Shown: piece by piece, positions 29,843 through 37,458 of the stretch | Layout of the letters: each line of letters begins with the position of its first letter | Position numbering within the stretch: position 1 is the first letter of the stretch | Assembly (NCBI GenBank): GCA_019449595.1 | Contig: JAGRPL010000012.1 | Coordinates: 1 to 64,000, forward strand | Source: Rhodoferax sp. | GTDB lineage: Bacteria; Pseudomonadota; Gammaproteobacteria; Burkholderiales; Burkholderiaceae_C | Direction of reading: 5' to 3' | Length of the DNA stretch: 64,000 bases | The notes under the pieces: generated by a model | What the model was told of the DNA's origin: nothing | What the model saw: the letters and a program-made list of their open reading frames with translations, nothing else | The model's database searches: none | Program-made: the position numbers and the translations under genes

Positions 29843-30514
29843 ATGGCCACGAATATTCTCGTTATCGGCGCCTCCCGCGGCATTGGACTGGAGCTGGTGC
29901 GCCAGTACCTGGACGCGGGTGACCGCGTCATCGCCACGGCGCGCGACGATGCGGCGCTGGAGCGTCTGCGTGCACTCGGAGCAGTGCCCTTGAAGCTGGA
30001 CGTGGCCAATCCGGCCAGCGTCAGCGGCCTGGCCTGGCTGCTCGACGGCGAGAAGCTGGACACGGCGATCTACGTGGCGGGCGTCATGAGCCACGGCAAT
30101 GCCCTGGTGCCGCCCACCCAGCCAGACTTTGACCACGTGATGCACACCAATGTGCTCGGGGCCATGCAGGCCATTCCCCAGGTGCTGCCGCTGGTGGAGG
30201 CGGCGCAGGGCCGGTTTGCCGTCATCAGCAGCGACATGGGGCTGATGAGCGGCGTGTCCTCCAGCCACAGCTGGACCTACCGCGCCAGCAAGGCCGCCCT
30301 GAACATGGTCGTGGCCGCGGCGCGGCACGATTACCCGCAGGCCATTCTGGTGGCGCTGTCGCCGGGCTGGGTGCAGACCGACATGGGCGGTAGCAGCGCG
30401 CCTCTTTCGGTGCAGACCAGTGTGACCGCCCTGCGCGCCACGCTGGCCCGCCTTACACCCGCCGACAGCGGCCGCTTCTTCGGTATCGATGGCCAGCCCC
30501 TGGCGGGCTGGTAA
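29843..30514 (+). CDS. SDR-family oxidoreductase
   Basis: A 223-residue short-chain dehydrogenase/reductase, cytosolic, using NAD(P)H on an unknown carbonyl or alcohol. The cofactor motif is VIGASRGIGLELV, the NAG motif is replaced by YVAGVMSHG, and the catalytic Tyr-Lys pair is in YRASKAALNM with Ser in SSSHSW. The ATG at 29843 is preceded by AAGG about 6 bp upstream; a TTG four codons earlier is less likely. The acyl-CoA dehydrogenase follows after 28 bp, so the two may be cotranscribed. Confidence 0.88.
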   Translation: MATNILVIGASRGIGLELVRQYLDAGDRVIATARDDAALERLRALGAVPLKLDVANPASVSGLAWLLDGEKLDTAIYVAGVMSHGNALVPPTQPDFDHVMHTNVLGAMQAIPQVLPLVEAAQGRFAVISSDMGLMSGVSSSHSWTYRASKAALNMVVAAARHDYPQAILVALSPGWVQTDMGGSSAPLSVQTSVTALRATLARLTPADSGRFFGIDGQPLAGW

Positions 30515-30542
30515 ATCCCCAAACATTCAGGAGACCTTCAGC

Positions 30543-31673
30543 ATGTTGTTGACCCAAGACCAAGAGATGGTGCGCGACGCGGTGCGCGCCTTTGCCCAGG
30601 CCGAGCTGTGGCCTAACGCGGCCCAGTGGGACAAGGAGCACCACTTCCCCAAGGCCGCGCACCAGGGACTGGCGGCGCTGGGGGCCTACGGCATCTGCGT
30701 GCCCGAGGAACTGGGCGGCGCCGGGCTGGACTACCTGACGCTGGCCTTGGTGCTGGAGGAAATTGCCGCCGGTGACGGCGGCACCAGCACGGTCATCAGC
30801 GTCACCAACTGCCCGGTCAACGCCATCTTGATGAAGTACGGCAACGCGGCGCAGAAGCAGCAGTGGCTGGTGCCGCTGGCCCAGGGCCAAATGCTGGGCG
30901 CCTTCTGCCTGACCGAGCCGCATGTAGGCAGCGATGCGTCCTCGCTGCGGACCACGGCCGTGAAAGAGGGTGAAAGCTACGTCATCAACGGCGTCAAGCA
31001 GTTCATCACCAGCGGCAAGAACGGTGATGTGGCCATTGTCATTGCCGTCACCGATAAGGGCGCGGGCAAGCGCGGCATGAGCGCCTTCCTGGTGCCCACC
31101 AGCGCGCCGGGCTATGTGGTGGCGCGCATCGAAGACAAGCTGGGCCAGCACTCCAGCGATACGGCGCAGATCAACTTCGACAACTGCCGCATTCCGGCCG
31201 AGAACCTGATCGGCAAGGAAGGCGAGGGCTACGGCATTGCCCTGGGCGGACTGGAAGGCGGGCGCATCGGCATTGCCGCGCAGAGCGTGGGCATGGCCCG
31301 TAGCGCGCTGGATGTGGCAGTAAGCTACGCCAAGCAGCGCGAGAGCTTTGGCACCGCCATCTTCAACCACCAGGCCGTGGGCTTCCGCCTGGCCGAATGC
31401 GCCACGCAGATCGAGGCCGCGCGCCAGCTCATCTGGCATGCCGCGGCTCTGCGCGACGCCGGCCGTCCGTGCCTGAAGGAGGCCGCCATGGCCAAGCTGT
31501 TTGCCAGCGAAATGGCCGAGCGTGTTTGTTCGACGGCCATCCAGACCCTGGGCGGCTATGGCTACGTGAGCGACTTCCCGGTAGAGCGCATCTACCGCGA
31601 CGTGCGCGTGTGCCAGATCTACGAGGGCACCAGTGATGTGCAGAAGATCATCATCCAGCGTGCGTTATCCTGA
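30543..31673 (+). CDS. Short-chain acyl-CoA dehydrogenase
   Basis: A 376-residue FAD-dependent acyl-CoA dehydrogenase of the butyryl-CoA type. It shows CLTEPHVGSDASSLRT and VKQFITSGKNGDVAIVIAVT of the middle domain, GEGYGIALGGLEGGRIGIAA, LGGYGYVSDFPVERIYRDVR and EGTSDVQKIIIQRAL. The likely catalytic Glu lies in the last segment (IYEGTSDVQ), as in short- and medium-chain members and unlike IVD. An AGGAGA ribosome-binding sequence precedes the ATG. It is followed by the rhodanese gene in the same direction. Confidence 0.92.
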   Translation: MLLTQDQEMVRDAVRAFAQAELWPNAAQWDKEHHFPKAAHQGLAALGAYGICVPEELGGAGLDYLTLALVLEEIAAGDGGTSTVISVTNCPVNAILMKYGNAAQKQQWLVPLAQGQMLGAFCLTEPHVGSDASSLRTTAVKEGESYVINGVKQFITSGKNGDVAIVIAVTDKGAGKRGMSAFLVPTSAPGYVVARIEDKLGQHSSDTAQINFDNCRIPAENLIGKEGEGYGIALGGLEGGRIGIAAQSVGMARSALDVAVSYAKQRESFGTAIFNHQAVGFRLAECATQIEAARQLIWHAAALRDAGRPCLKEAAMAKLFASEMAERVCSTAIQTLGGYGYVSDFPVERIYRDVRVCQIYEGTSDVQKIIIQRALS

Positions 31674-31703
31674 CACCCCCGATTAGCGAACCCGGAGAAC
31701 CCC

Positions 31704-32126
31704 ATGCCCATCACCAAAGGATTTCGAGACCTCGTGGACGACGCCATGGAGGAAATTCGCACCTATCCGGTCGCCGACGTGGTGGCGCGGCTCAATGACC
31801 CGGCCACGCAGATCGTGGACATCCGCGACATCCGCGAGCTGGCCGACGGCACCGTGGTGGGCGCCTTCCACGCGCCGCGCGGCATGCTGGAGTTCTGGGT
31901 GGACCCGGCTTCGCCCTATTTCAAGCCGCTGTTTGCCGACGAGGGCAAGGAGTTCATCCTGTTCTGTGGCGCCGGCTGGCGCAGCGCGCTGGCCGTCAAG
32001 ACGCTGCAGGACATGGGCATGACCAACGTGGCCCACATTGACGGTGGCTATGCCGAATGGGTGAAGCAGGGCGCCCCCACCGAAACCCTGGAAGCGCAAA
32101 AGGCGCGTCGCGCCGCCAAGCCCTAG
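31704..32126 (+). CDS. Rhodanese-like domain protein
   Basis: A single rhodanese domain (140 residues) with the active-site loop FCGAGWRSALAVKTL, whose cysteine can carry a persulfide, and IVDIRDIRELADGTVVGAFH upstream. The protein is cytosolic; a sulfurtransferase role or use as a redox/stress sensor is possible. It follows the acyl-CoA dehydrogenase by 30 bp and converges with the TetR gene, whose end is 6 bp away. Confidence 0.9.
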   Translation: MPITKGFRDLVDDAMEEIRTYPVADVVARLNDPATQIVDIRDIRELADGTVVGAFHAPRGMLEFWVDPASPYFKPLFADEGKEFILFCGAGWRSALAVKTLQDMGMTNVAHIDGGYAEWVKQGAPTETLEAQKARRAAKP

Positions 32127-32132
32127 GGCCTC

Positions 32133-32762
32133 TCAGGCGGCGGCCAGGTCTTTCAGCGCCACGGCGCGCAGGCAGAAAGCCTGGATGGACCGGATCAGCG
32201 TGGCCTGCTCCAGGCCGGGCTGGGTGTCTACCTGCCACGACAGCGGGCCCACCAGCGATTCCGAAATGACCCCCACCAGCGCCGCTGCGCTGACCACTGG
32301 TGCCTGCGCCGGGAAGGCGCCCAGGCGCACGCCGTCTTCCACCAGCTGCTCGAAAATTTCGGCATAGGCCTGGCGGTAGCGCAGGCGCTCCACATCCACC
32401 AGCGTGTCCACCGGCTCCGCAATCAGCGCATAGGCCAGGCGCGGGCTGCGCAGGGCCCGCAGGGCAAAGGTCTCGATGGTTGCCAGCAGGCGGGCGGCGG
32501 GGGCCCCCGTGCCTAGTGCGGTGCTGCGCACCAGACTCACCTCTTTCTGGGTGGCCATGCGGAACACCTCGGCGCACAGGTGGGCCTTGGATTCAAAGTG
32601 CTTGTAGACCGTGCCCGTGGCCATGCCGGCCTGCTGGGCCACCGCCACGATGGTCAGGGCCTTGAAGCCGCCCGTGGTTACCCGGTTCAGCGCGGCATTG
32701 AGCAGGCGCTCCCGCAATACGGCCTTGCGGGCTTCGGTTTTTTCGGTGGGGCGGTAGGCCAT
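32133..32762 (-). CDS. TetR-family transcriptional regulator
   Basis: A 209-residue TetR repressor. The DNA-binding domain is residues 15-60, with TIVAVAQQAGMATGTVYKHF as helix-turn-helix, and the remaining helices form the ligand pocket. The start at 32762 (MAYRPTEKTEARK) is preferred; the longer open frame reaches back over the operator. It is divergent from the AidB-type acyl-CoA dehydrogenase and probably controls it through the inverted repeat at 32870-32887. A ligand of acyl-CoA type is plausible. Confidence 0.9.
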   Translation of the reverse strand: MAYRPTEKTEARKAVLRERLLNAALNRVTTGGFKALTIVAVAQQAGMATGTVYKHFESKAHLCAEVFRMATQKEVSLVRSTALGTGAPAARLLATIETFALRALRSPRLAYALIAEPVDTLVDVERLRYRQAYAEIFEQLVEDGVRLGAFPAQAPVVSAAALVGVISESLVGPLSWQVDTQPGLEQATLIRSIQAFCLRAVALKDLAAA

Positions 32763-32829
32763 GGGTGCAGGTGCGGATACGGTTGCGCGCAGTGTAGCCG
32801 CAGCGCCGGCAGGAAAAGCAGTGGGGCGC

Positions 32830-32858
32830 TTGACAGGCCACCCCGACCGTGATTTACT
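32830..32858 (+). promoter_or_regulatory. Candidate promoter for the AidB-type gene
   Basis: TTGACA at 32830-32835 and TTTACT at 32853-32858 are separated by 17 bp. Transcription would begin just before the operator at 32870. This is a pattern match only. Confidence 0.4.
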
Positions 32859-32869
32859 GCACTTCATAG

Positions 32870-32887
32870 TGTGAATCAACATTCACA
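32870..32887. promoter_or_regulatory. Candidate TetR operator
   Basis: Inverted repeat TGTGAAT-CAAC-ATTCACA (7-bp perfect arms) between the divergent TetR and acyl-CoA dehydrogenase genes. It lies 58 bp before the latter and 108 bp before the former; its position and symmetry fit a TetR-family site. Confidence 0.65.
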
Positions 32888-32944
32888 TGTTTATCAGGCC
32901 CCGTACCACCGGGGCACCGGACACAGCATGCACAAGGAGGCTTT

Positions 32945-34627
32945 ATGAAAATGGATACCCCGTTCAAGAACACATTCATGGCAGAAACCCATGCGGTGCA
33001 GAACCAGCCGCCGGCGCTGCAGGACTACAACCTCTACCAGCAGGACGTGGCCCTGTGCGAAGCCGTGGCGCGCGAAGGCGCCGCCTGGGCCGAGCCCGGC
33101 CTGCAGGCCTTTGGTGCCCTGACCGGCTCGCGCGAGATGATCGAGCTGGGCTTTCAGGCCAATGAAAACAAGCCCGTGCTCTACACGCACAACAACTACG
33201 GCCACCGCATTGACGAGGTGCGCTTCCACCCGGCCTACCACCGCCTGATGCAGGTCTCGCTGGAGAACGGTTTGCACGCCTCGCACTGGCTGGAGCCCAA
33301 GGCTGGCGCCCAGGTAAACCGTGCCGCCATGTTCTATCTGCAAAGCCAGGTGGAGGCAGCGCACTGCTGCCCGGTGACCATGACCTCGGCCGCCATTCCC
33401 GCGCTGCTGGAGCAGCCCGATGTGGCCGCGCAGTGGACGCCCAAAATCCTGGCCCGCCAGTACGACTACCGCAACGTGCCCGACGCGCAGAAAAAGGCCG
33501 TCACCATCGGCATGGCCATGACCGAAAAACAGGGCGGCTCCGACGTGCGCGCCAACACCCTGCAAGCCCACCCCCTGAGCAGCGGCGGGCCGGGGCAGGC
33601 CTACGAGCTGGTGGGCCACAAGTACTTTGTGTCGGCCCCCATGTGCGACGCCTTCCTGGTGCTGGCGCAGGCGCCCGGTGGCCTGTCGTGCTTCCTGCTG
33701 CCGCGCTGGCGCCCCGACGGCAGCAAGAACCCCATGCAGATCCAGCGCCTGAAGAACAAGATGGGCAACGTGGCCAACGCCTCCTGCGAAACCGAACTGC
33801 GCGGCGCCTACGCCGTGATGGTGGGCGGCGAAGGCCGCGGCGTGGCCACCATCCTCAAGATGGTCACCATGACCCGCATCGACTGCATGATTGGCTCGTC
33901 CGCTGCCATGCGCCAGGCCGCCGCGCAGGCGCTGCACCACTGCGCCTACCGCTCGGCCTTCGGCAAGCGCCTGGCTGAGCAGCCGCTGATGCAGAACGTG
34001 CTGGCCGACCTGGTCATCGAACACGAAGCCGCGCTGGCCCTCACCATGCGCATTGCCGCCGCGCTGGACCGCGACAGCGAGTCCGAAAAGCTGCTTATGC
34101 GCATGGGCACCGCGGTGGGCAAGTACTGGATCTGCAAGCGCACCCCCGCCCACGCCTACGAGGCCATGGAATGCATAGGCGGCAGTGGCGTGATGGAAGA
34201 CTGCATCATGCCGCGCCTGTTCCGCGAATCGCCGGTGAACTCCATCTGGGAGGGCAGCGGCAACGTGCAGTGCCTGGACATGCTGCGCGCCATGCGCCGC
34301 GCCCCCGGCTCGGTGGAAACCTACATGGCCGAGGTGCAGGCCGCTGCCGGCGCCGATGCGCGGCTGGACCGCTACGTGGCGCAACTGGGCCGCGAGCTGG
34401 CCGACCTGGACGACATTGAATACCGCGCCCGCGGCGTGGTGGAGAAGATGGCGCTGGCCTTGCAGGGCTCGCTGCTGGTGCGCCATGGCAACGCCGCCGT
34501 GGCCGATGCCTTCTGCGCCTCGCGCCTGGGCGGCGACAGCAGCGGCCTGACCTTTGGCAACCTGCCGCGTGGGCTGGATTGTGGCGCTATCATCCAGCGC
34601 GCCACTCCCCAACTTGCCACACCGTGA
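32945..34627 (+). CDS. AidB-type acyl-CoA dehydrogenase
   Basis: A 560-residue acyl-CoA dehydrogenase of the long AidB/ACAD10-11 branch (usual ACADs are ~380 residues). Features include GMAMTEKQGGSDVRANTLQA, QRLKNKMGNVANASCETELR, MTRIDCMIGSSAAMRQAAAQ and CIGGSGVMEDCIMPRLFRES. Both a role in the alkylation response (as for E. coli AidB, which also binds DNA) and acyl-CoA oxidation are possible; the TetR neighbour suggests metabolism. The ATG at 32945 has AAGGAGG 5-11 bp upstream; MKMDTPF, not the later MAETH, is favoured. YchJ overlaps its stop codon. Confidence 0.88.
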   Translation: MKMDTPFKNTFMAETHAVQNQPPALQDYNLYQQDVALCEAVAREGAAWAEPGLQAFGALTGSREMIELGFQANENKPVLYTHNNYGHRIDEVRFHPAYHRLMQVSLENGLHASHWLEPKAGAQVNRAAMFYLQSQVEAAHCCPVTMTSAAIPALLEQPDVAAQWTPKILARQYDYRNVPDAQKKAVTIGMAMTEKQGGSDVRANTLQAHPLSSGGPGQAYELVGHKYFVSAPMCDAFLVLAQAPGGLSCFLLPRWRPDGSKNPMQIQRLKNKMGNVANASCETELRGAYAVMVGGEGRGVATILKMVTMTRIDCMIGSSAAMRQAAAQALHHCAYRSAFGKRLAEQPLMQNVLADLVIEHEAALALTMRIAAALDRDSESEKLLMRMGTAVGKYWICKRTPAHAYEAMECIGGSGVMEDCIMPRLFRESPVNSIWEGSGNVQCLDMLRAMRRAPGSVETYMAEVQAAAGADARLDRYVAQLGRELADLDDIEYRARGVVEKMALALQGSLLVRHGNAAVADAFCASRLGGDSSGLTFGNLPRGLDCGAIIQRATPQLATP

Positions 34628-35034
34628 ACCCCCTGATTGCCCAAAGCCCCTGCCCCTGTGGCCGACTGAACGCCGCCCGACGCCCCCTGGCCTACGGCCA
34701 GTGCTGCGGGCGGTGGCTGGAAACCGATGCGCCGGCGCCCAACGCCGAAACCCTCATGCGCTCGCGTTACACCGCCTTCGTGCTGGGGCGTGCGCCCTAC
34801 CTGCTGCAGACCTGGCATGCCAGCAAGCGCCCGTCCAAGGTGTCGTTTGACCCTGGCGTGAAATGGCTGGGGCTGGAGGTGCGCCAGCACCAGCTACAGG
34901 ACGCCGACCACGCCGAGGTGGAGTTCGTGGCCCGCCAGCGCGGACCCGGCGGACGTGCCGTGCGCCTGCACGAGCGCAGCCGCTTTGTGCGCGAGGAGGG
35001 GCACTGGTACTACGTGGACGGGGAGCACCGGTAG
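34624..35034 (+). CDS. YchJ-family SEC-C motif protein
   Basis: A 136-residue UPF0225/YchJ protein. It has the N-terminal zinc motif CPCG ... CC (SPCPCGRLNAARRPLAYGQC), ETLMRSRYTAFVLG and a nuclear-transport-factor-2-like C-terminal half ending in HWYYVDGEHR. Function is unknown. The GTG at 34624 overlaps the upstream stop (GTGA), which decides the start; a longer open frame would run into the previous gene. It is the last gene before the AT-richer islet. Confidence 0.9.
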   Translation: MNPLIAQSPCPCGRLNAARRPLAYGQCCGRWLETDAPAPNAETLMRSRYTAFVLGRAPYLLQTWHASKRPSKVSFDPGVKWLGLEVRQHQLQDADHAEVEFVARQRGPGGRAVRLHERSRFVREEGHWYYVDGEHR

Positions 35035-35100
35035 GTGCCGATCGGTGATCTGGAAAAAGGACTTCCTGGCAGGCAATCCAACGGGGGAAGATATTTTTCG

Positions 35101-35128
35101 GCAATTATATTTATACAAATATAATTGC
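35101..35128. repeat. Perfect AT-rich inverted repeat
   Basis: Arms of 12 nt (GCAATTATATTT and its complement) flank ATAC. It is followed by a smaller inverted repeat TGTGC-GATTA-GCACA (35136-35150). It is AT-rich in a GC-rich genome and has no T-run after it, so it is more likely a recombination or binding site or a relic than a terminator. Confidence 0.75.
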
Positions 35129-35168
35129 GACCTCTTGTGCGATTAGCACAGAGAGATTGAGTGAGTTT

Positions 35169-35198
35169 GGGGCCCCACTTTTGGGGCTCCCTTTTTTT
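35169..35198 (+). terminator. Intrinsic terminator in the islet
   Basis: Stem GGGGCCCC with GGGGCTCC (8 bp, one G-T pair) and loop ACTTTT, followed by C and seven T. It could end ychJ transcription from 135 bp upstream or terminate an unseen RNA that starts after 35034. Confidence 0.75.
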
Positions 35199-35273
35199 AG
35201 CCTGCGCTGTTGTTCTTCGCTTTGGGACGTTCGGCATAGCTCCAAACAAGCCCCCGGGTCGAGTGATGGGTGT

Positions 35274-35792
35274 TTACGGTCTTGCCTGTGCAGGGTCGTC
35301 CGACCCTTTCGGTAGCCTAAGCAGTTGAATATCGGCCAGAGCTGAATACAGTGGAACACTGATGAGCCGCGAAATGCCGCTGGCCATGAGCGCGCATGCC
35401 ATCAAACTCAAGACAAGACCATGGCCATCCACCATCCCCATCACAATGACAAAGGCGGTCATGGGAGCCTGGGTCGCTGCGGCCAGGAAGCCTGCCATGC
35501 CCAGAGCGATCAGCGTCGAGGCGTGTGGGTGGGACATGAACTGGGCCACATCGTTTCCGAGCGCCCCACCGATGGACAAGGATGGGGCAAAGATGCCGCC
35601 CGGCACCCCCGACCGCGCCGTGAGCCAGGTTGCAATGAACTTCAGCAGTACGTACGTCATGGAGGTCTCTTCAGTTCCTTCCAGCAGTGCACGGGTGTGC
35701 GCATAGCCGCTACCCGACGTTGCACCTTGACTGATGACCCCAACGACGGCAATGAGCACCCACAGATCACCGCAAACCGCAGTGGTGCCGTA
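35274..35792 (-). pseudogene. Truncated ClC chloride channel/antiporter (C-terminal part)
   Basis: The 161-codon readable part matches the C-terminal third of ClC-family proteins: ISQGATSGSGYAHTRALLEG, LKFIATWLTARSGVPGGIF (the GxFxP chloride-filter loop) and helices to the end. ClC proteins have ~420 residues or more, so the N-terminal two thirds are lost. The frame stays open upstream of the GTG at 35759 for about 15 codons with faint similarity, until a stop at 35817-35819. It has no convincing start or ribosome-binding site. It is a remnant inside the islet and unlikely to be functional. Confidence 0.82.
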
Positions 35793-35884
35793 TTTGCATT
35801 GAAGGAGCTGAACACGCTACCGACAGGCTTCTACACGTTCGAAGCGCTTTTGCTGCAAAAAATGCGGCAGGAACTTCTGAAACC

Positions 35885-36055
35885 ATGAAACGAATGCTGT
35901 ACTTCGCCCTGGCGGTGGGCATTGTTTTCGATATCGCTGCCGGGTTGTATTTGGCGTCTCTGTGGAATGACAAAGTAGGCCAACACGCGGCGCAGAATTT
36001 GAACGGAAATGGGTACAAGTCCGGTTCCTCGGCTGTCATTCCCGAGTTTCGTTGA
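35885..36055 (+). CDS. Small single-pass membrane protein, hypothetical
   Basis: A 56-codon frame starting MKRMLYFALAVG with one hydrophobic helix (residues 5-26) and a polar tail ending AVIPEFR. A weak AGGAA ribosome-binding sequence lies 11 bp upstream. No family was recognised. Codon use is less GC3-biased than in the flanking genes, as in the rest of the islet. It could be spurious; similar small proteins in relatives would support it. Confidence 0.4.
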   Translation: MKRMLYFALAVGIVFDIAAGLYLASLWNDKVGQHAAQNLNGNGYKSGSSAVIPEFR

Positions 36056-36136
36056 CACCCGTTGAGCCCGTTTCCGGTGTCCAGGATCGGTAGCATTACC
36101 GCGTATGCTTGAGGCCGTCTGAGGAAACGCCCAATC

Positions 36137-36667
36137 ATGACTTCCGAGCAACCCAAGCCCCCCAAACGAACCACCCTAAAAGCGGCGCCGCAATCGTTAC
36201 ATCTGGAGCAAGATGCCGCCGCGCAGGTTTTGCGCCATTTCCGCTCCGTGTTCAACGCAGTCAGAACGCACTTTCAGCAAGTTGAAAAGAAAGCAGGCAT
36301 TGGGGGGGCTCAAGTTTGGGCATTGAGTGCCATTCAGTCCCAGCCCGGCTTGGGTGTCAATGATCTCTCCATGGCCATGGACGTACACCAGACCACCGCC
36401 AGTAACCTGGTAAAGGGGCTGCTCCAACACGAATACATCAAGGCAGAGAAGAAAAGCACAGATCGCCGAGCGGTGCAACTCTACATTCTTCCCGCAGGCA
36501 AAGCCGTGCTGAAGAAAGCGCCCGGTCCATTTTCCGGCGTGCTGCCAGAGGCACTATCCCAGCTGGATCCGAAGACGCTCAAGCGCATGGAAAAAGATCT
36601 TCGAACACTGCTGTTGCTCGTCAAGACAGATACCAAGGCCGCCAAGACGCCGCTGGCGCAGATATAG
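36137..36667 (+). CDS. MarR-family transcriptional regulator
   Basis: A 176-residue MarR protein with a winged helix at residues about 60-125 (LGVNDLSMAMDVHQTTASNL as recognition helix region, then KKSTDRRAVQLYILPAGKAV as the wing with the Asp-Arg-Arg pair). The N-terminal 25 residues and the last 25 are Lys-rich and variable. It stands alone in the islet with no obvious target beside it; the small ORF upstream and the GST gene downstream are possible partners. Its base composition is lower in GC3 than that of its neighbours, hinting at transfer. Confidence 0.87.
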   Translation: MTSEQPKPPKRTTLKAAPQSLHLEQDAAAQVLRHFRSVFNAVRTHFQQVEKKAGIGGAQVWALSAIQSQPGLGVNDLSMAMDVHQTTASNLVKGLLQHEYIKAEKKSTDRRAVQLYILPAGKAVLKKAPGPFSGVLPEALSQLDPKTLKRMEKDLRTLLLLVKTDTKAAKTPLAQI

Positions 36668-36737
36668 CCTTCCCCTGTCTGGGCTGCGGTATACGGGTAA
36701 ATTTCATGCCAAACAGGTCTGAAACATCCGTATCCAT

Positions 36738-36764
36738 TGCGCAAACAGCTATCAAATAAATAGC
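36738..36764 (-). repeat. Dispersed 27-bp repeat, copy 6, intergenic between marR and gst
   Basis: Reverse copy (TGCGCA-AACA-GCTA-TCAAATAAA-TAGC), a near-consensus form. It lies in the 110-bp space between the convergent MarR and GST genes. Confidence 0.87.
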
Positions 36765-36776
36765 GCTCCAGCCAGT

Positions 36777-37451
36777 TCAAGCCGCTGGGCGCGTATCCGG
36801 CGCCGGCGTGGTGGGTACGCCCTGGTCGATGGCGGCCTGGTGCTGGATGGCCAGCGCCCGCTGGAACGCCGGGCGCTGTTGCAGGCGCGTCCAGTAGGCG
36901 GCCACGGTGGGTGTGAATTGCGCGCTCAGGCTCAGGTGGCCGGCGAGCATCAGCGCGTAGCCCACGGCCACGTCGGCCGCGGTGAAGCGGCCGGCGCACA
37001 AGAAGTCGTGCTGCTGCAAAGCGGCGTCCACGGCGCGCAGGCGGGCCAGAAACCAGCGGCTGTAGTCTTCGGCCACCTGGGGCTGCTGGCGCGGCGGCGG
37101 CTCAAAGTGGGCGTAGCGCAGCACCAGCGTCTGCGGGAAGGTGAGCGTGGCGTCACTCATGTGCAGCCAGTTCAGGTAGGCGCCATAGGCGGGGTCGTTG
37201 GCGGCCACGTCCAGCCCGGCGGCGCTGTGCCGCGTGGCCAGGTACTGGCACATGGCGGCCGACTCGGTCATGCGGGTGGCGCCCTCCACCAGCAGCGGCA
37301 CGGTGCCCAGGGGGTTCTCTTGCAGGAATTCCCGCGCCAGTGCGCGGGGCGGAAAGGGCAGCATCTTCAGCTGGTAGGGCAGGCCCAGTTCTTCCAGCAT
37401 CCACAGGGGACGAAACGAGCGGGCGCTGACGCAGTGGTACAGAGTAATCAT
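36777..37451 (-). CDS. Glutathione S-transferase
   Basis: A 224-residue GST. The thioredoxin-like N-terminal domain starts MITLYHCVSARSFRPLWMLE with a likely catalytic Ser/Cys near residue 9, and NPLGTVPLLVEGATRMTES forms the glutathione site; the all-helical C-terminal domain follows from about residue 90. The substrate is unknown. It is 7 bp downstream of the AraC gene on the same strand and so likely shares its transcript. Confidence 0.92.
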   Translation of the reverse strand: MITLYHCVSARSFRPLWMLEELGLPYQLKMLPFPPRALAREFLQENPLGTVPLLVEGATRMTESAAMCQYLATRHSAAGLDVAANDPAYGAYLNWLHMSDATLTFPQTLVLRYAHFEPPPRQQPQVAEDYSRWFLARLRAVDAALQQHDFLCAGRFTAADVAVGYALMLAGHLSLSAQFTPTVAAYWTRLQQRPAFQRALAIQHQAAIDQGVPTTPAPDTRPAA

Positions 37452-37458
37452 GGGGCGA

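Noticed and set aside
35101..35128. Replication-terminus dif site
   Set aside because: The palindrome is perfect and lacks the asymmetric XerC/XerD halves with a 6-bp core; no terminus-associated genes are nearby.
35421..35888. 155-codon plus-strand frame opposite the ClC remnant
   Set aside because: It is antisense to recognisable ClC sequence and has no motif or ribosome-binding site.
35767..36255. 162-codon minus-strand frame in the islet
   Set aside because: It starts inside the marR gene on the opposite strand and has no family features; the plus-strand marR and small ORF explain the region better.
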